From: Agromyces sp. Leaf222
GTDB taxonomy: Bacteria; Actinomycetota; Actinomycetes; Actinomycetales; Microbacteriaceae
Reading direction: 5' to 3'
Assembly (NCBI RefSeq): GCF_001421565.1
Contig: NZ_LMKQ01000001.1
Location: forward strand, 1,115,651-1,179,650
Length of the DNA stretch: 64,000 nucleotides
This document shows, piece by piece, positions 54,783 through 62,784 of the stretch. The notes below the pieces were generated by a model. The model saw nothing but the letters and a program-made list of their open reading frames with translations. It made no database searches and was not told the origin of the DNA. The stretch's first letter is position 1. Each line of letters begins with the position of its first letter. A program made the translations under genes and the position numbers.

Positions 54783-55682
54783 ATGACCGACCCCGCCATC
54801 GTGCTCGGGCCCAACCAGTACGGCAAGGCCGAGGTGCGCGTCGTCAAGGTCACCCGTGACGGCCCTCGCCACGAGATCGAGGACCTCAGCGTCACGTCGC
54901 AGCTCCGCGGCGACTTCGCCGGCGCCCACCTCGAGGGCGACAACTCGCACGTCATCGCCACCGACACGCAGAAGAACACCGTCTTCGCGTTCGCGCGGGC
55001 GGGCATCGGCTCGCCCGAGGCGTTCCTGCTGCGCCTCGCGGAGCACTTCACCTCGTCGTTCGACTGGGTCTCGGGTGGTCGGTGGGAGGCCGAGAGCTTC
55101 GCGTGGCAGCGCATCCAGGCGCACGGCGCCCCGCACGACCACTCCTTCGTGCGCTCCGGGCAGGAGACGCGCACGGCACTGGTCGTCGCCGACGGAACCG
55201 ACCGCCACGTGCTTGCCGGGCTCAAGGGCCTCACGGTGCTGAAGACCACGCAGTCGGGCTTCGAGGGCTTTCCGAGAGACCGGTACACGACGCTCCAGGA
55301 GACGGGCGACCGCGTCCTCGCGACGGATGTCGCGGCGCGATGGCGCTACTCCGACGCGAGCGTCGACTACAACGCCGTGTACGACCGCGTGCGAGCGCTG
55401 CTGCTCGAGGCGTTCACCGAAGGGTACTCGGCGGCCTTGCAGGCGACCCTGTTCCAGATGGGCGCGCGCGTTCTGGAGGAATGTCCGGAGATCGCCGAGA
55501 TCCGCCTCTCGATGCCCAACAAGCACCACTTCGTCGTCGACCTCACCCCGTTCGGCCTCGACAACCCGAACGAGGTGTTCTACGCCGCCGACCGGCCGTA
55601 CGGCCTCATCGAGGCGACCGTCATGCGTGAGGGGATCGCCCCCGCGGACGTCGCCTGGGCGGGCATCGCCGGCTTCTGCTGA
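54783..55682 (+). CDS. uox: urate oxidase (uricase)
   Basis: A 299-aa cofactor-free uricase oxidising urate to 5-hydroxyisourate and H2O2. Lys15 (NQYGKAEVRVVKV) and Thr60-Asp61 (HVIATDTQKNTV) are the catalytic pair region; TTQSGFEGFPRDRYTTL and PNKHHFVVDL line the site, the latter with the catalytic His. It starts 2 nt after the hiuH stop and is the last gene of the operon. Peroxide made here would need a catalase, not seen in the window. Confidence 0.95.
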   Translation: MTDPAIVLGPNQYGKAEVRVVKVTRDGPRHEIEDLSVTSQLRGDFAGAHLEGDNSHVIATDTQKNTVFAFARAGIGSPEAFLLRLAEHFTSSFDWVSGGRWEAESFAWQRIQAHGAPHDHSFVRSGQETRTALVVADGTDRHVLAGLKGLTVLKTTQSGFEGFPRDRYTTLQETGDRVLATDVAARWRYSDASVDYNAVYDRVRALLLEAFTEGYSAALQATLFQMGARVLEECPEIAEIRLSMPNKHHFVVDLTPFGLDNPNEVFYAADRPYGLIEATVMREGIAPADVAWAGIAGFC

Positions 55683-55699
55683 GATCGCTCGCGACGGCG

Positions 55700-55740
55700 G
55701 TGGGCCGGCCCCGTCTCATCCCCAGGTGCGCCCGGCCCAC
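55700..55740. terminator. possible terminator between uox and the LigD-type gene
   Basis: GTGGGCCGG (55700-55708) and CCGGCCCAC (55732-55740) can pair across a 23-nt loop; the right arm lies in the end of the convergent polymerase gene. The long loop makes this a weak call. Confidence 0.35.
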
Positions 55741-56951
55741 GGGTCGTAGTCGGCCTCGAGTTCGCCCTGCTCCGGGCGCTCGGCCGCCGGCACGTGCTGC
55801 AGGTTCACGCGGATGCGGTACCAGAGCGAACTCGACCCGCGCATGCCGTCGACGAGCACGTCGGCCGGGCGCAGCAGGTCGACGACCTCGGGATGCTTCG
55901 CCTTCCACCGCTCGAGCGCCTCGAGCGCCTCGGGCTTCGTCTTCGTGCGTGCGACCTCGATGAGCGGCATGCTCGACGATCGCCGGCCCGACCCGTCCTT
56001 CGACGAGGGTGGCTTCTCGGCGGGCCCGAGCTCCTCGGCGAGGCGCAGCAGCGCGTCGAGGCTGCCCACGGCGCCGGGTTCGTCGATGCCGGATGCCGCG
56101 TCGCCGCGTTCGGCGTACCGCTCGAGCACGGTCGCCACTGTGAAGCGCTCTGGGTGCGAGTCGCGCACCTCGCTCCAGTCGAGCGGGGTCGACACGCGCG
56201 CGTCGGGCAGCGGACGCACCGAGTAGGCCGAGGCCACGGTGCGGTCCTTCGCGTTCTGGTTGAAGTCGACGAACACGCTCTCGCCGCGCTCCTCCTTCCA
56301 CCACCGGGCAGAGGCCATTCCCGGAGCCCGGTTCTCGACCTCGCGCGCGAGCGTCTCAGCGGCGAGCCGCACCTGGCGGAAGTCCCACCTCGGCTCGATG
56401 CGCACGTTGATGTGCAGGCCCCGCGAGCCGGAGGTCTTCGGCCAGCCCACGAGTCCGTGGTCTTCGAGCACCTCGCGGGCCACCATGGCGACGTCGATGA
56501 TCTGCGCCCACTCGACGCCCGGCATCGGGTCGAGATCCACCCGCAGTTCGTCGGGGTGCTCGAGGTCGTCAGCGCGCACCGGGTGCGGGTTGAGGTCGAG
56601 GCATCCGAGGTTCACGACCCAGGCGAGCGCCGCCCGGTTGCGGATCACCGCCTCTTCGGCCGATGTGCCCCGCGCGTAGTGCAGCGTCGCGGTGTCGACG
56701 AAGTCGGGGTGGTTCTCGGGCACGCGCTTCTGGAAGAACGCCTCGGCGCCGATGCCCTTCACGAAGCGCTTCAGCACCATGGGGCGCCCGCCGGCCCCGC
56801 GCAAGGCCCCGTCGGCGACGGCGAGGTAGTAGTGCACGAGGTCGAACTTGGTGATGCCGGGCTCTGGGAACACGACCTTGCCCGGGCTCGAGATGCGCAC
56901 CTCGTGCCCGTCGACCTCGATGGTCGTGGCTTCGCCCTTCGACGGACTCAC
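55716..56951 (-). CDS. stand-alone LigD-type DNA polymerase/primase domain protein
   Basis: A 411-aa archaeo-eukaryotic primase-like (LigD PolDom) protein. RVDLDPMPG supplies catalytic Asp139 and Asp141 and VFVDFNQN Asp229; SGSRGLHINVRI binds the nucleotide, and FFQKRVPENHPDF with HYARGTSAEEAVIRN are typical. In LigD this domain fills ends during Ku-dependent joining. Here it has no ligase or nuclease domain; the last ~110 residues are an extra helical region. The GTG start at 56951 is preceded by TAGTGT seven nt away. No ku or ligase gene is nearby. Confidence 0.87.
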   Translation of the reverse strand: MSPSKGEATTIEVDGHEVRISSPGKVVFPEPGITKFDLVHYYLAVADGALRGAGGRPMVLKRFVKGIGAEAFFQKRVPENHPDFVDTATLHYARGTSAEEAVIRNRAALAWVVNLGCLDLNPHPVRADDLEHPDELRVDLDPMPGVEWAQIIDVAMVAREVLEDHGLVGWPKTSGSRGLHINVRIEPRWDFRQVRLAAETLAREVENRAPGMASARWWKEERGESVFVDFNQNAKDRTVASAYSVRPLPDARVSTPLDWSEVRDSHPERFTVATVLERYAERGDAASGIDEPGAVGSLDALLRLAEELGPAEKPPSSKDGSGRRSSSMPLIEVARTKTKPEALEALERWKAKHPEVVDLLRPADVLVDGMRGSSSLWYRIRVNLQHVPAAERPEQGELEADYDPWAGRTWG

Positions 56952-57009
56952 GGGTTCAACACTATGGCGGGCGCCGTCGGGGCGACAGGGGGCGGTGGGG
57001 GCCGCCTCC

Positions 57010-57984
57010 TCACCCTCGGTCGGAGCCGACGGCGACGGATGCCGCGGCGCGCGCGTATCGGCGCGGTGTCTCGCCGATGACGGCGCGGAACTGCCGCGAG
57101 AAGTGCGCCTGGTCGGCGAACCCGAGTTCGGCCGCGAGCTCGGCGAGCTGGGGCGGGTCGGATGCCGCGAGCCGCTGCGCCGCCTCCTGCATGCGGTAGC
57201 GGCCGATGAGCCACTTCGGCGTGAGCCCGAGCCGTTCGTGCACGAGGCGCTGGAGCGCCCGCGCGCCGATGCCGCACGCGTCGGCGAGCTGGTCGACGCG
57301 GAGGATGCCGCGGTCGGTCTCGGCGAGCTCGACGATGCGCCGCAGCAGGTCGGCGTCGGCGTCGAGCTCGAGCCGCTGCGCGCGGAGCCACCGCTCGAAC
57401 ACCGCGACCGCGGCGGCGTCGTCGCCGGCGGCGACGGCCGACCGGACGCGGTCGGGCAGCTCGGCCGTCGACGCATCGGGCGCGAGCCGAAGCGCGCCGA
57501 GGGGAATCGACGAGCCCACGAGCGCGCTCATGCGCCCGGCGACGAGGAGATGCGCGACCCCCGGCTGCAGCAGCGCGCCGAACGCAGCCCCCGTGCCCTC
57601 GAGCCGCTGGAATCCCCGCCCGAGGGCCGGGCCGTGCATGGCCGCCGACGTCGCGTCGATCACGAGGTTCGCCGAGGGGTACTCGAGCACGCCCTGCTCG
57701 ATCACGACGCCGGGTGGCAGGTTCCAGCGGGGGATCCAGACGTGCCGCACGAGATGCGCGACATCCGCGCTCACGGCATGGCGGGCGAGCCGCACGGGCG
57801 CGTCACCGGAGGCCGCCTGCTCGGCCGCGGCGTCGGCGAGCGGCGCGATGCCCGGCTCGCCCGGTGCGTTCGCGAGCACGCCCTTCGTGGCCGCGCCACC
57901 CGCTCGCCGCCGCCAGTACTCGCCGGGCTCGTCGCGCTCGTGGCGCACGCTGCCCGGTGCATCGCGCACCCCGCCATTCCGCAT
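57010..57984 (-). CDS. AraC-family transcriptional regulator
   Basis: A 324-aa regulator with a C-terminal AraC HTH pair (about 215-310): VDQLADACGIGARALQRLVHERLGLTPKW, then LAELAAELGFADQAHFSRQFRAVIGETP. The N-terminal half (HVWIPRWNLPPGVVIEQGVLEYPSANLVID) looks like the cupin-like DUF6597 sensor. The ATG at 57984 has CATACT six nt upstream, a leaderless arrangement. No adjacent target is evident; the neighbours on either side are unrelated in function. Ligand unknown. Confidence 0.86.
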   Translation of the reverse strand: MRNGGVRDAPGSVRHERDEPGEYWRRRAGGAATKGVLANAPGEPGIAPLADAAAEQAASGDAPVRLARHAVSADVAHLVRHVWIPRWNLPPGVVIEQGVLEYPSANLVIDATSAAMHGPALGRGFQRLEGTGAAFGALLQPGVAHLLVAGRMSALVGSSIPLGALRLAPDASTAELPDRVRSAVAAGDDAAAVAVFERWLRAQRLELDADADLLRRIVELAETDRGILRVDQLADACGIGARALQRLVHERLGLTPKWLIGRYRMQEAAQRLAASDPPQLAELAAELGFADQAHFSRQFRAVIGETPRRYARAAASVAVGSDRG

Positions 57985-58133
57985 GCCCCAAGTATGGCCA
58001 TCACCGCCGTCGACGCACCGCCGACGCCGATGAAGCCATGGTCGTCTCCTCCCAAGTTGCGTCGCCATGCACTCCGAGCCGGGCACCGGCTCCACGGCAT
58101 GCGCCGGCGGGGGAGCGTCCGTATCGTTCCGGC

Positions 58134-58595
58134 ATGATGCATCCGTTCGAGGTCGTGGCCGAACCGGTTCGTCGGCGGATCCTCGAGGTCCTGGCGACGG
58201 GCCGGCACCCCGTCGGCGTGCTCAACGAGGTCATCGCGGTGGAGTTCGGAGTCTCCCGATCGGCGGTCTCCCATCACCTTCGCATCCTCCGCGCGGTGCG
58301 CGCGGTGTCGGTGCTGCCGGATTCCGCCGAGCGGCTGTACGGCCTCGAAGACGATTTCCTGCACCGTTTGGACGCCGCCGTCGGCGAACTCTTCCACCTC
58401 TGGGACCACCGGTACGGCTTCGGCTCGGAGCACGCGCCGATCTCCGTGCCCACGCCGCCGCGCACGCCCCACGTCGGGCGTGAGCGGTCCGTGCGCGGTG
58501 ACCGGCAACGCCCTCATCGCCTCGGTCGCAAGGGTCGACGTGGCGCCGGCCGCGGCGAATCGGCCTCCTGGGAGGGGAGGGAACCTCCCACCTGA
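58134..58595 (+). CDS. ArsR-family winged-helix regulator
   Basis: A 153-aa protein with an ArsR-like HTH (residues ~5-75): EPVRRRILEVLATGRHPVGVLNEVI and GVSRSAVSHHLRILRAVRAV. After about residue 105 it continues with a very Arg/Gly-rich tail of ~45 residues that does not look like a folded domain, so the true stop may once have been earlier or a frameshift may have extended it. TATCGT at 58122-58127, six nt before the first ATG, suggests a leaderless message. Divergent from the AraC gene. Confidence 0.75.
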   Translation: MMHPFEVVAEPVRRRILEVLATGRHPVGVLNEVIAVEFGVSRSAVSHHLRILRAVRAVSVLPDSAERLYGLEDDFLHRLDAAVGELFHLWDHRYGFGSEHAPISVPTPPRTPHVGRERSVRGDRQRPHRLGRKGRRGAGRGESASWEGREPPT

Positions 58596-58687
58596 TCGGC
58601 GCCACCCTCGTGGCCGCGGGCTCTCCCGGCCGTCTGGCCGCACCGGCGTGCCTCGTCGAACGAGCCCACCGATTCCGATCCATCTGT

Positions 58688-58753
58688 GCTCGGAATCGCA
58701 TATGCCAGTTCCGCCTCATCGATGAGGCGGAACTGGCATATGGGATTCGGAGC
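58688..58753. repeat. 66-bp near-perfect palindrome
   Basis: The inner 44 bp (58699-58742, centre between 58720 and 58721) are exactly self-complementary; with only two mismatched pairs (58698/58743 and 58692/58749) the symmetry extends to 66 bp. It starts 93 nt after the ArsR stop in a 396-bp spacer and is richer in A/T than its surroundings. No gene is visible in the rest of the spacer; TAGCGT at 58927-58932 may be the -10 of the next gene. Confidence 0.92.
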
Positions 58754-58991
58754 GATGAGTACCTGGCCGACGCTCCCATGACGTGCGTGAATCCGCCGGC
58801 GCCGCATGGGTCGCCGAGGTCGGTCGGGCCGCAGCATCCGGCCGCGGCATCCCGCCGCCGCACGCGGTCGGTTGGCAGCAATCCGCCGACGTCGCGTTTG
58901 TTCAAGACGCGCAGACGCGGCATCCGTAGCGTGACGCAGGTCACCAGAACCCGTCGCGGCGACCCGTCGCGACGCAGACGAGGAGGAGACC

Positions 58992-59447
58992 ATGAGCGAC
59001 TTCGAGATGACCCTGTACATCGCCGCCGAGCCGCAGCGCGTGTGGGACGCGATCACCGGCGAGGAGGGCAGCCGCGCCGTCATGTGGGGCTCGGCGCTGC
59101 GCGGCGAGCTGACCCCGGGCAGCCGCTACGAGTACGTCGGACCCGGGCAGGACGGCGACGAGACCGTGCACGTCTACGGCGAGGTGTTGCAGGCCGAGCC
59201 CGGTGCGCTGCTGCAGCTCACCGAGCACCCCGGCCCCACCTATCGCGAGAACCACGCCGAGCTCACGAGCCGCATGACCTGGCGCCTCGAGTCGGCGGCC
59301 GAGAACCTCACGAAGCTCACGTTCACGAACGATCAGTGGAGCGACGCCCACCCCGCCGAGGCCGAGACCGAGGGCACGTGGCCCCTCGTGCTCTCGAGCT
59401 TCAAGTCGTGGATCGAGACGGGCAGGGCGCTGCCGTTCCCGTCCTGA
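58992..59447 (+). CDS. SRPBCC (AHSA1-like) domain protein
   Basis: A 151-aa START/Bet v1-like protein of the activator-of-Hsp90 type. MTLYIAAEPQRVWDAITGEEGSRAVMWGS is the typical opening, followed by antiparallel strands (GSRYEYVGPGQDGDETVHVYGEV, MTWRLESAAENLTKLTF) and a C-terminal helix (LSSFKSWIETGRALPF). In actinobacteria such genes often sit beside ArsR regulators and may form a pair with the gene at 58134. GAGGAGGAG precedes the ATG. Ligand and role unknown. Confidence 0.82.
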   Translation: MSDFEMTLYIAAEPQRVWDAITGEEGSRAVMWGSALRGELTPGSRYEYVGPGQDGDETVHVYGEVLQAEPGALLQLTEHPGPTYRENHAELTSRMTWRLESAAENLTKLTFTNDQWSDAHPAEAETEGTWPLVLSSFKSWIETGRALPFPS

Positions 59448-59546
59448 TCGGGCCGTGTGCTGCGCCTGGGCGGCCGGTCGCTGCAGTAGGTTGAGGCGAC
59501 CACCCGGCGACGACGTCGGAGCCAGGCCGAGCACCAGGGAGCGATC

Positions 59547-60050
59547 ATGCGGCGGATCCTCGACTTCCGGATCGTGCGCTGGGAGTTCAAGGTGCTCTAC
59601 ATCGCGGTCGCGTGGATCGCGGGCGTCGTGATCGTCAACGCGCTCGTCGCGCTCGGCGTACCGCCGCTGATCCTGAACCTCGTCAACCTGCTGACGCTGG
59701 CCGTGTCGTTCGCGCTCGCGGTGCGCATCTTCCGCGGGCAGGACGAGCCGGTCGACCCGCCGCGGGCGTGGTGGCGCATGACGGCGTGGCCGACGCTGAG
59801 TCGACGGCTCGGCGTGCTGTTCATCGTCGTCGCCGCCATGGGCGTGTTCAGCGTGGCGATCCAGCTCGCCGGCGTGGGCGAGGGCACGGCCGCGCCACGG
59901 CTCGATGGTGCGCCCGCCCTCGGCACGACGATCGGCGGCACGATCGAGTCGGCGCTGCTCGCGTACCTCTACCTGAACTCGGCGATGCGCATGAAACGCC
60001 TCGGCATCGCGAAGCCCGGGCGCCTGCCGAAGCCCGTCCGACTGACGTAG
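59547..60050 (+). CDS. hypothetical membrane protein, four predicted segments
   Basis: A 167-aa protein I do not recognise. Hydrophobic stretches lie at about 15-37, 40-62, 88-108 and 127-143, with basic residues at both ends (MRRILDFRIVRWEFK and KRLGIAKPGRLPKPVRL). GGGAG lies five nt before the ATG, and TAGGTT at 59487-59492 could be a -10 box. No conserved catalytic motif is visible. Its neighbours do not suggest a pathway. Confidence 0.6.
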   Translation: MRRILDFRIVRWEFKVLYIAVAWIAGVVIVNALVALGVPPLILNLVNLLTLAVSFALAVRIFRGQDEPVDPPRAWWRMTAWPTLSRRLGVLFIVVAAMGVFSVAIQLAGVGEGTAAPRLDGAPALGTTIGGTIESALLAYLYLNSAMRMKRLGIAKPGRLPKPVRLT

Positions 60051-60123
60051 CGTCGCGGCGTCGCCCGGCGCGCCGCGCTCGCGGCCTGTCGACTCGCCGA
60101 GGTGCGTCGCTAGCATTGGCCGC

Positions 60124-62043
60124 ATGGGGGACGACGCGGTCGAGCAGGCACAACAGGCGGCGGCAGCCGCGGCAGAGGCGGCGGCAGCGCTGCAGGCGCA
60201 GGCGGCGGAGGCGGTCCGCAGGGCCGAAGAGGCGGCGGCGCTCGCGCAGGCGGCGATCGAGGCCGAGCAGCAGGCGACGGATGCCGCGGCGAACGCGTCG
60301 CCGGAGGCATCCGGGGATTCCGACGCCCCCTCCGACCCGCCCGCCGCCGGCGCCACCCCCGCAGGGCCGCTCGACGCCGACGGCGTCGCCGGCATCCGCT
60401 CCGGGTACGCGTTCGAGGGCGCCGCGCTCGAGATGGGCGCCCTCGTGAACGGCGAGGCCATGCCCGACGTGCAGGTGCGCATCCCGCTCGCCATGACGAA
60501 CCGGCACGGGCTCGTCGCGGGCGCCACCGGCACGGGCAAGACGCGCACGCTCCAGGTGCTCGCCGAGCAGCTCGCCGCCAACGGCGTCGCCGTGTTCGCC
60601 GCCGACATCAAGGGTGATCTGTCGGGCATCGCGACGCCGGGTGAGGGCAACGAGAAGCTGCTGAAGCGCACCGCCGGCATCGGGCAGGCGTGGGAGGCGG
60701 CATCCTTCCCCGTGGAGTTCTTCTCGCTCGGCGGCATCGGCAAGGGCGTGCCGATCCGGGCGACCGTCGCCGGCTTCGGACCGCTGCTGCTCAGCAAGGT
60801 GCTCGGCCTGAACGACACGCAGGAGTCGAGCCTCGGCCTGGTCTTCCACTACGCCGAGAACCAGGGGCTCGCGCTCCTCGACCTCGAAGACCTGCGCGCC
60901 GTGCTGCAGTACCTCACGAGCGCCGAGGGCAAGGGCGAGCTCGACGGACTCGGCGGGCTCTCGAAGGCCACGGTCGGCGTGATCCTGCGCGAGCTCGTCG
61001 CCTTCGCCGAGTCGGGCGCCGACGTGTTCTTCGGCGAACCCGAGATCGACACCGCGGAGTTCCTGCGGGTGGCATCCGACGGGCGCGGCATCGTGAGCCT
61101 GCTCGAGGTGCCGGGCGTCGCCGACAAGCCGGCGCTGTACTCGACCTTCCTGATGTGGCTGCTCGCCGACCTCTTCAACGACCTGCCCGAGGTCGGCGAC
61201 CTCGACAAGCCGAAGCTCGTGTTCTTCTTCGACGAGGCGCACCTGCTCTTCGCCGACGCCTCGAAGGACTTCCTGCAGCAGGTCGTGCAGACGGTGCGCC
61301 TGATCCGCTCGAAGGGCGTCGGCATCTTCTTCGTCACCCAGACGCCGAAGGACGTGCCGGGCGACGTGCTCGCGCAGCTCGGCTCGCGCGTGCAGCACCA
61401 GCTGCGGGCCTTCACGCCCGACGACGCGAAGGCGCTGCGGGCCACCGTGTCGACCTACCCGAAGTCGGGCTACGCCCTCGAGGAGGTCCTCACCTCGCTC
61501 GGCACGGGCGAGGCGATCGTCACCGTGATGAACGAGAAGGGCGCCCCGTCGCCCGTCGCCTGGACGCGGCTGCGCGCCCCGCAGGCCCTCATGTCTCCCA
61601 CGACGGATGCCGCGATCGACGCCGCAGTGGCGGCTTCGCCGCTGCAGGCGAGGTACGGCACGGCCGTCGACCGCGAGTCCGCGCACGAGATCCTCACCGC
61701 GAAGATGAACGCCGTGGCGGCCGCGGCGCAGGCCGCCGAGGACGCCGCCGCGAAGGCGAAGTCCGACGCGGAGCTCGCGAAGCAGCAGGCCGCCGTCGAG
61801 CAGCAGCGTGCGAAGGAGGAGAAGGCCGCGCAGGCCGAGTACGACCGCATGATGAAGCGCACCTCCGGCACGGCGGGCGGTTCGGGCGGTTCGGGCGGCT
61901 CGCGGTCGGGCTCGTCGCGGAGCACGGGCACCTCCCGCGGAAAGGACGCCTCGGTGCTCGAGCAGGTGCTGGGATCCAAGGCCACACGCGATGTGCTGAC
62001 GAGCGTCGTACAGGGCATCTTCGGCACGCGGCGTCGGCGGTGA
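60124..62043 (+). CDS. HerA-like DUF853 NTPase
   Basis: A 639-aa P-loop ATPase of the HerA/FtsK superfamily (DUF853, helicase HerA-like C-terminal). Walker A is GATGTGKT (133-140), Walker B VFFFDEAH (about 364-371), with VTQTPKDVPGDVLAQLGSRVQHQLRAF further on. An Ala/Glu/Gln-rich coiled coil (about 5-55) precedes the core, and a second coiled coil (about 525-580) plus Gly/Ser linker follows it. TAGCAT lies seven nt before the ATG, with no ribosome site. Bacterial DUF853 proteins are widespread but poorly characterised; DNA translocation is inferred from the fold. Confidence 0.86.
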   Translation: MGDDAVEQAQQAAAAAAEAAAALQAQAAEAVRRAEEAAALAQAAIEAEQQATDAAANASPEASGDSDAPSDPPAAGATPAGPLDADGVAGIRSGYAFEGAALEMGALVNGEAMPDVQVRIPLAMTNRHGLVAGATGTGKTRTLQVLAEQLAANGVAVFAADIKGDLSGIATPGEGNEKLLKRTAGIGQAWEAASFPVEFFSLGGIGKGVPIRATVAGFGPLLLSKVLGLNDTQESSLGLVFHYAENQGLALLDLEDLRAVLQYLTSAEGKGELDGLGGLSKATVGVILRELVAFAESGADVFFGEPEIDTAEFLRVASDGRGIVSLLEVPGVADKPALYSTFLMWLLADLFNDLPEVGDLDKPKLVFFFDEAHLLFADASKDFLQQVVQTVRLIRSKGVGIFFVTQTPKDVPGDVLAQLGSRVQHQLRAFTPDDAKALRATVSTYPKSGYALEEVLTSLGTGEAIVTVMNEKGAPSPVAWTRLRAPQALMSPTTDAAIDAAVAASPLQARYGTAVDRESAHEILTAKMNAVAAAAQAAEDAAAKAKSDAELAKQQAAVEQQRAKEEKAAQAEYDRMMKRTSGTAGGSGGSGGSRSGSSRSTGTSRGKDASVLEQVLGSKATRDVLTSVVQGIFGTRRRR

Positions 62044-62099
62044 GCGTCGGCCACGGCGCCGCAGGTCCGGGTCCGACGGATGGCGTAGGCTCACCGTTC

Positions 62100-62774
62100 G
62101 TGCCCGTCGAGTCGTCCGCTTCCTCCGAGTCCGCAGAGTCCGCCGAGGCGCGGCATCCGTTCATCCGGGGCTACCGGCCCGAAGACCGGGCCGACGTCGC
62201 GCGGATCTGCCTGCTCACCGCGTCGGGCGGCGGCGACGCGACCGGGGTGTACTCCGACGACTCGCTGATGCCGGAGGTCTTCGCTCTGCCCTACGTGACG
62301 TACGCGCCCGACCTCGCGTTCGTCGTCGACGACGGGGCCGGGCGTGCGGTCGGCTACATCATCGGCGTCGCCGACACCGCGGACTTCATCGACTGGTGGA
62401 AGCGCGAGTGGACCCCCGGCTTCACGTCGCGGCATCCGTCGCCCGGCGCCGCCACCTCGCACGCCCCGAAGTTCACCGAGGCCGACCTGCTGAAGGCGGG
62501 CGCAGACCCGGAGCGCATGCGCATCGCCGAACTGGGGGAGTTCCCCGCGCACCTGCACATCGACCTGCTGCCCGAGCTGCAGGGCAAGGGCTTCGGACGC
62601 CGACTCATCGACACGCTGCGCGACGCGCTCGCCGAACGGGGCGTTCCGGGCGTGCACCTCAGCATGGACCCGAACAACACGAACGCACGGGCGTTCTACG
62701 ACCGACTCGGGTTCCACGAGCTCGCCGCGCACAAGCCGAGCTCGCCGCTGCTCGGCATCGCGACGGCCCGCTAG
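62100..62774 (+). CDS. GNAT-family N-acetyltransferase
   Basis: A 224-aa acetyltransferase. IRGYRPEDRADVARIC opens the fold; the acetyl-CoA loop is LPELQGKGFGRRLIDTL near residue 160, followed by VPGVHLSMDPNNTNARAFYDRLGF. The long middle (WWKREWTPGF) resembles the OGA/O-GlcNAcase-associated GNAT group, often linked to sugar loci, but substrate is unknown. GTG at 62100 is chosen because TAGGCT stands eight nt upstream; the gene is close behind the DUF853 gene. Confidence 0.85.
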   Translation: MPVESSASSESAESAEARHPFIRGYRPEDRADVARICLLTASGGGDATGVYSDDSLMPEVFALPYVTYAPDLAFVVDDGAGRAVGYIIGVADTADFIDWWKREWTPGFTSRHPSPGAATSHAPKFTEADLLKAGADPERMRIAELGEFPAHLHIDLLPELQGKGFGRRLIDTLRDALAERGVPGVHLSMDPNNTNARAFYDRLGFHELAAHKPSSPLLGIATAR

Positions 62775-62784
62775 ATCCTGCCGC

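Noticed and set aside
58688..58753. Insertion-sequence end or integron-like site
   Set aside because: No transposase, no second copy in the window and no target duplication were found, so only the palindrome itself is reported.
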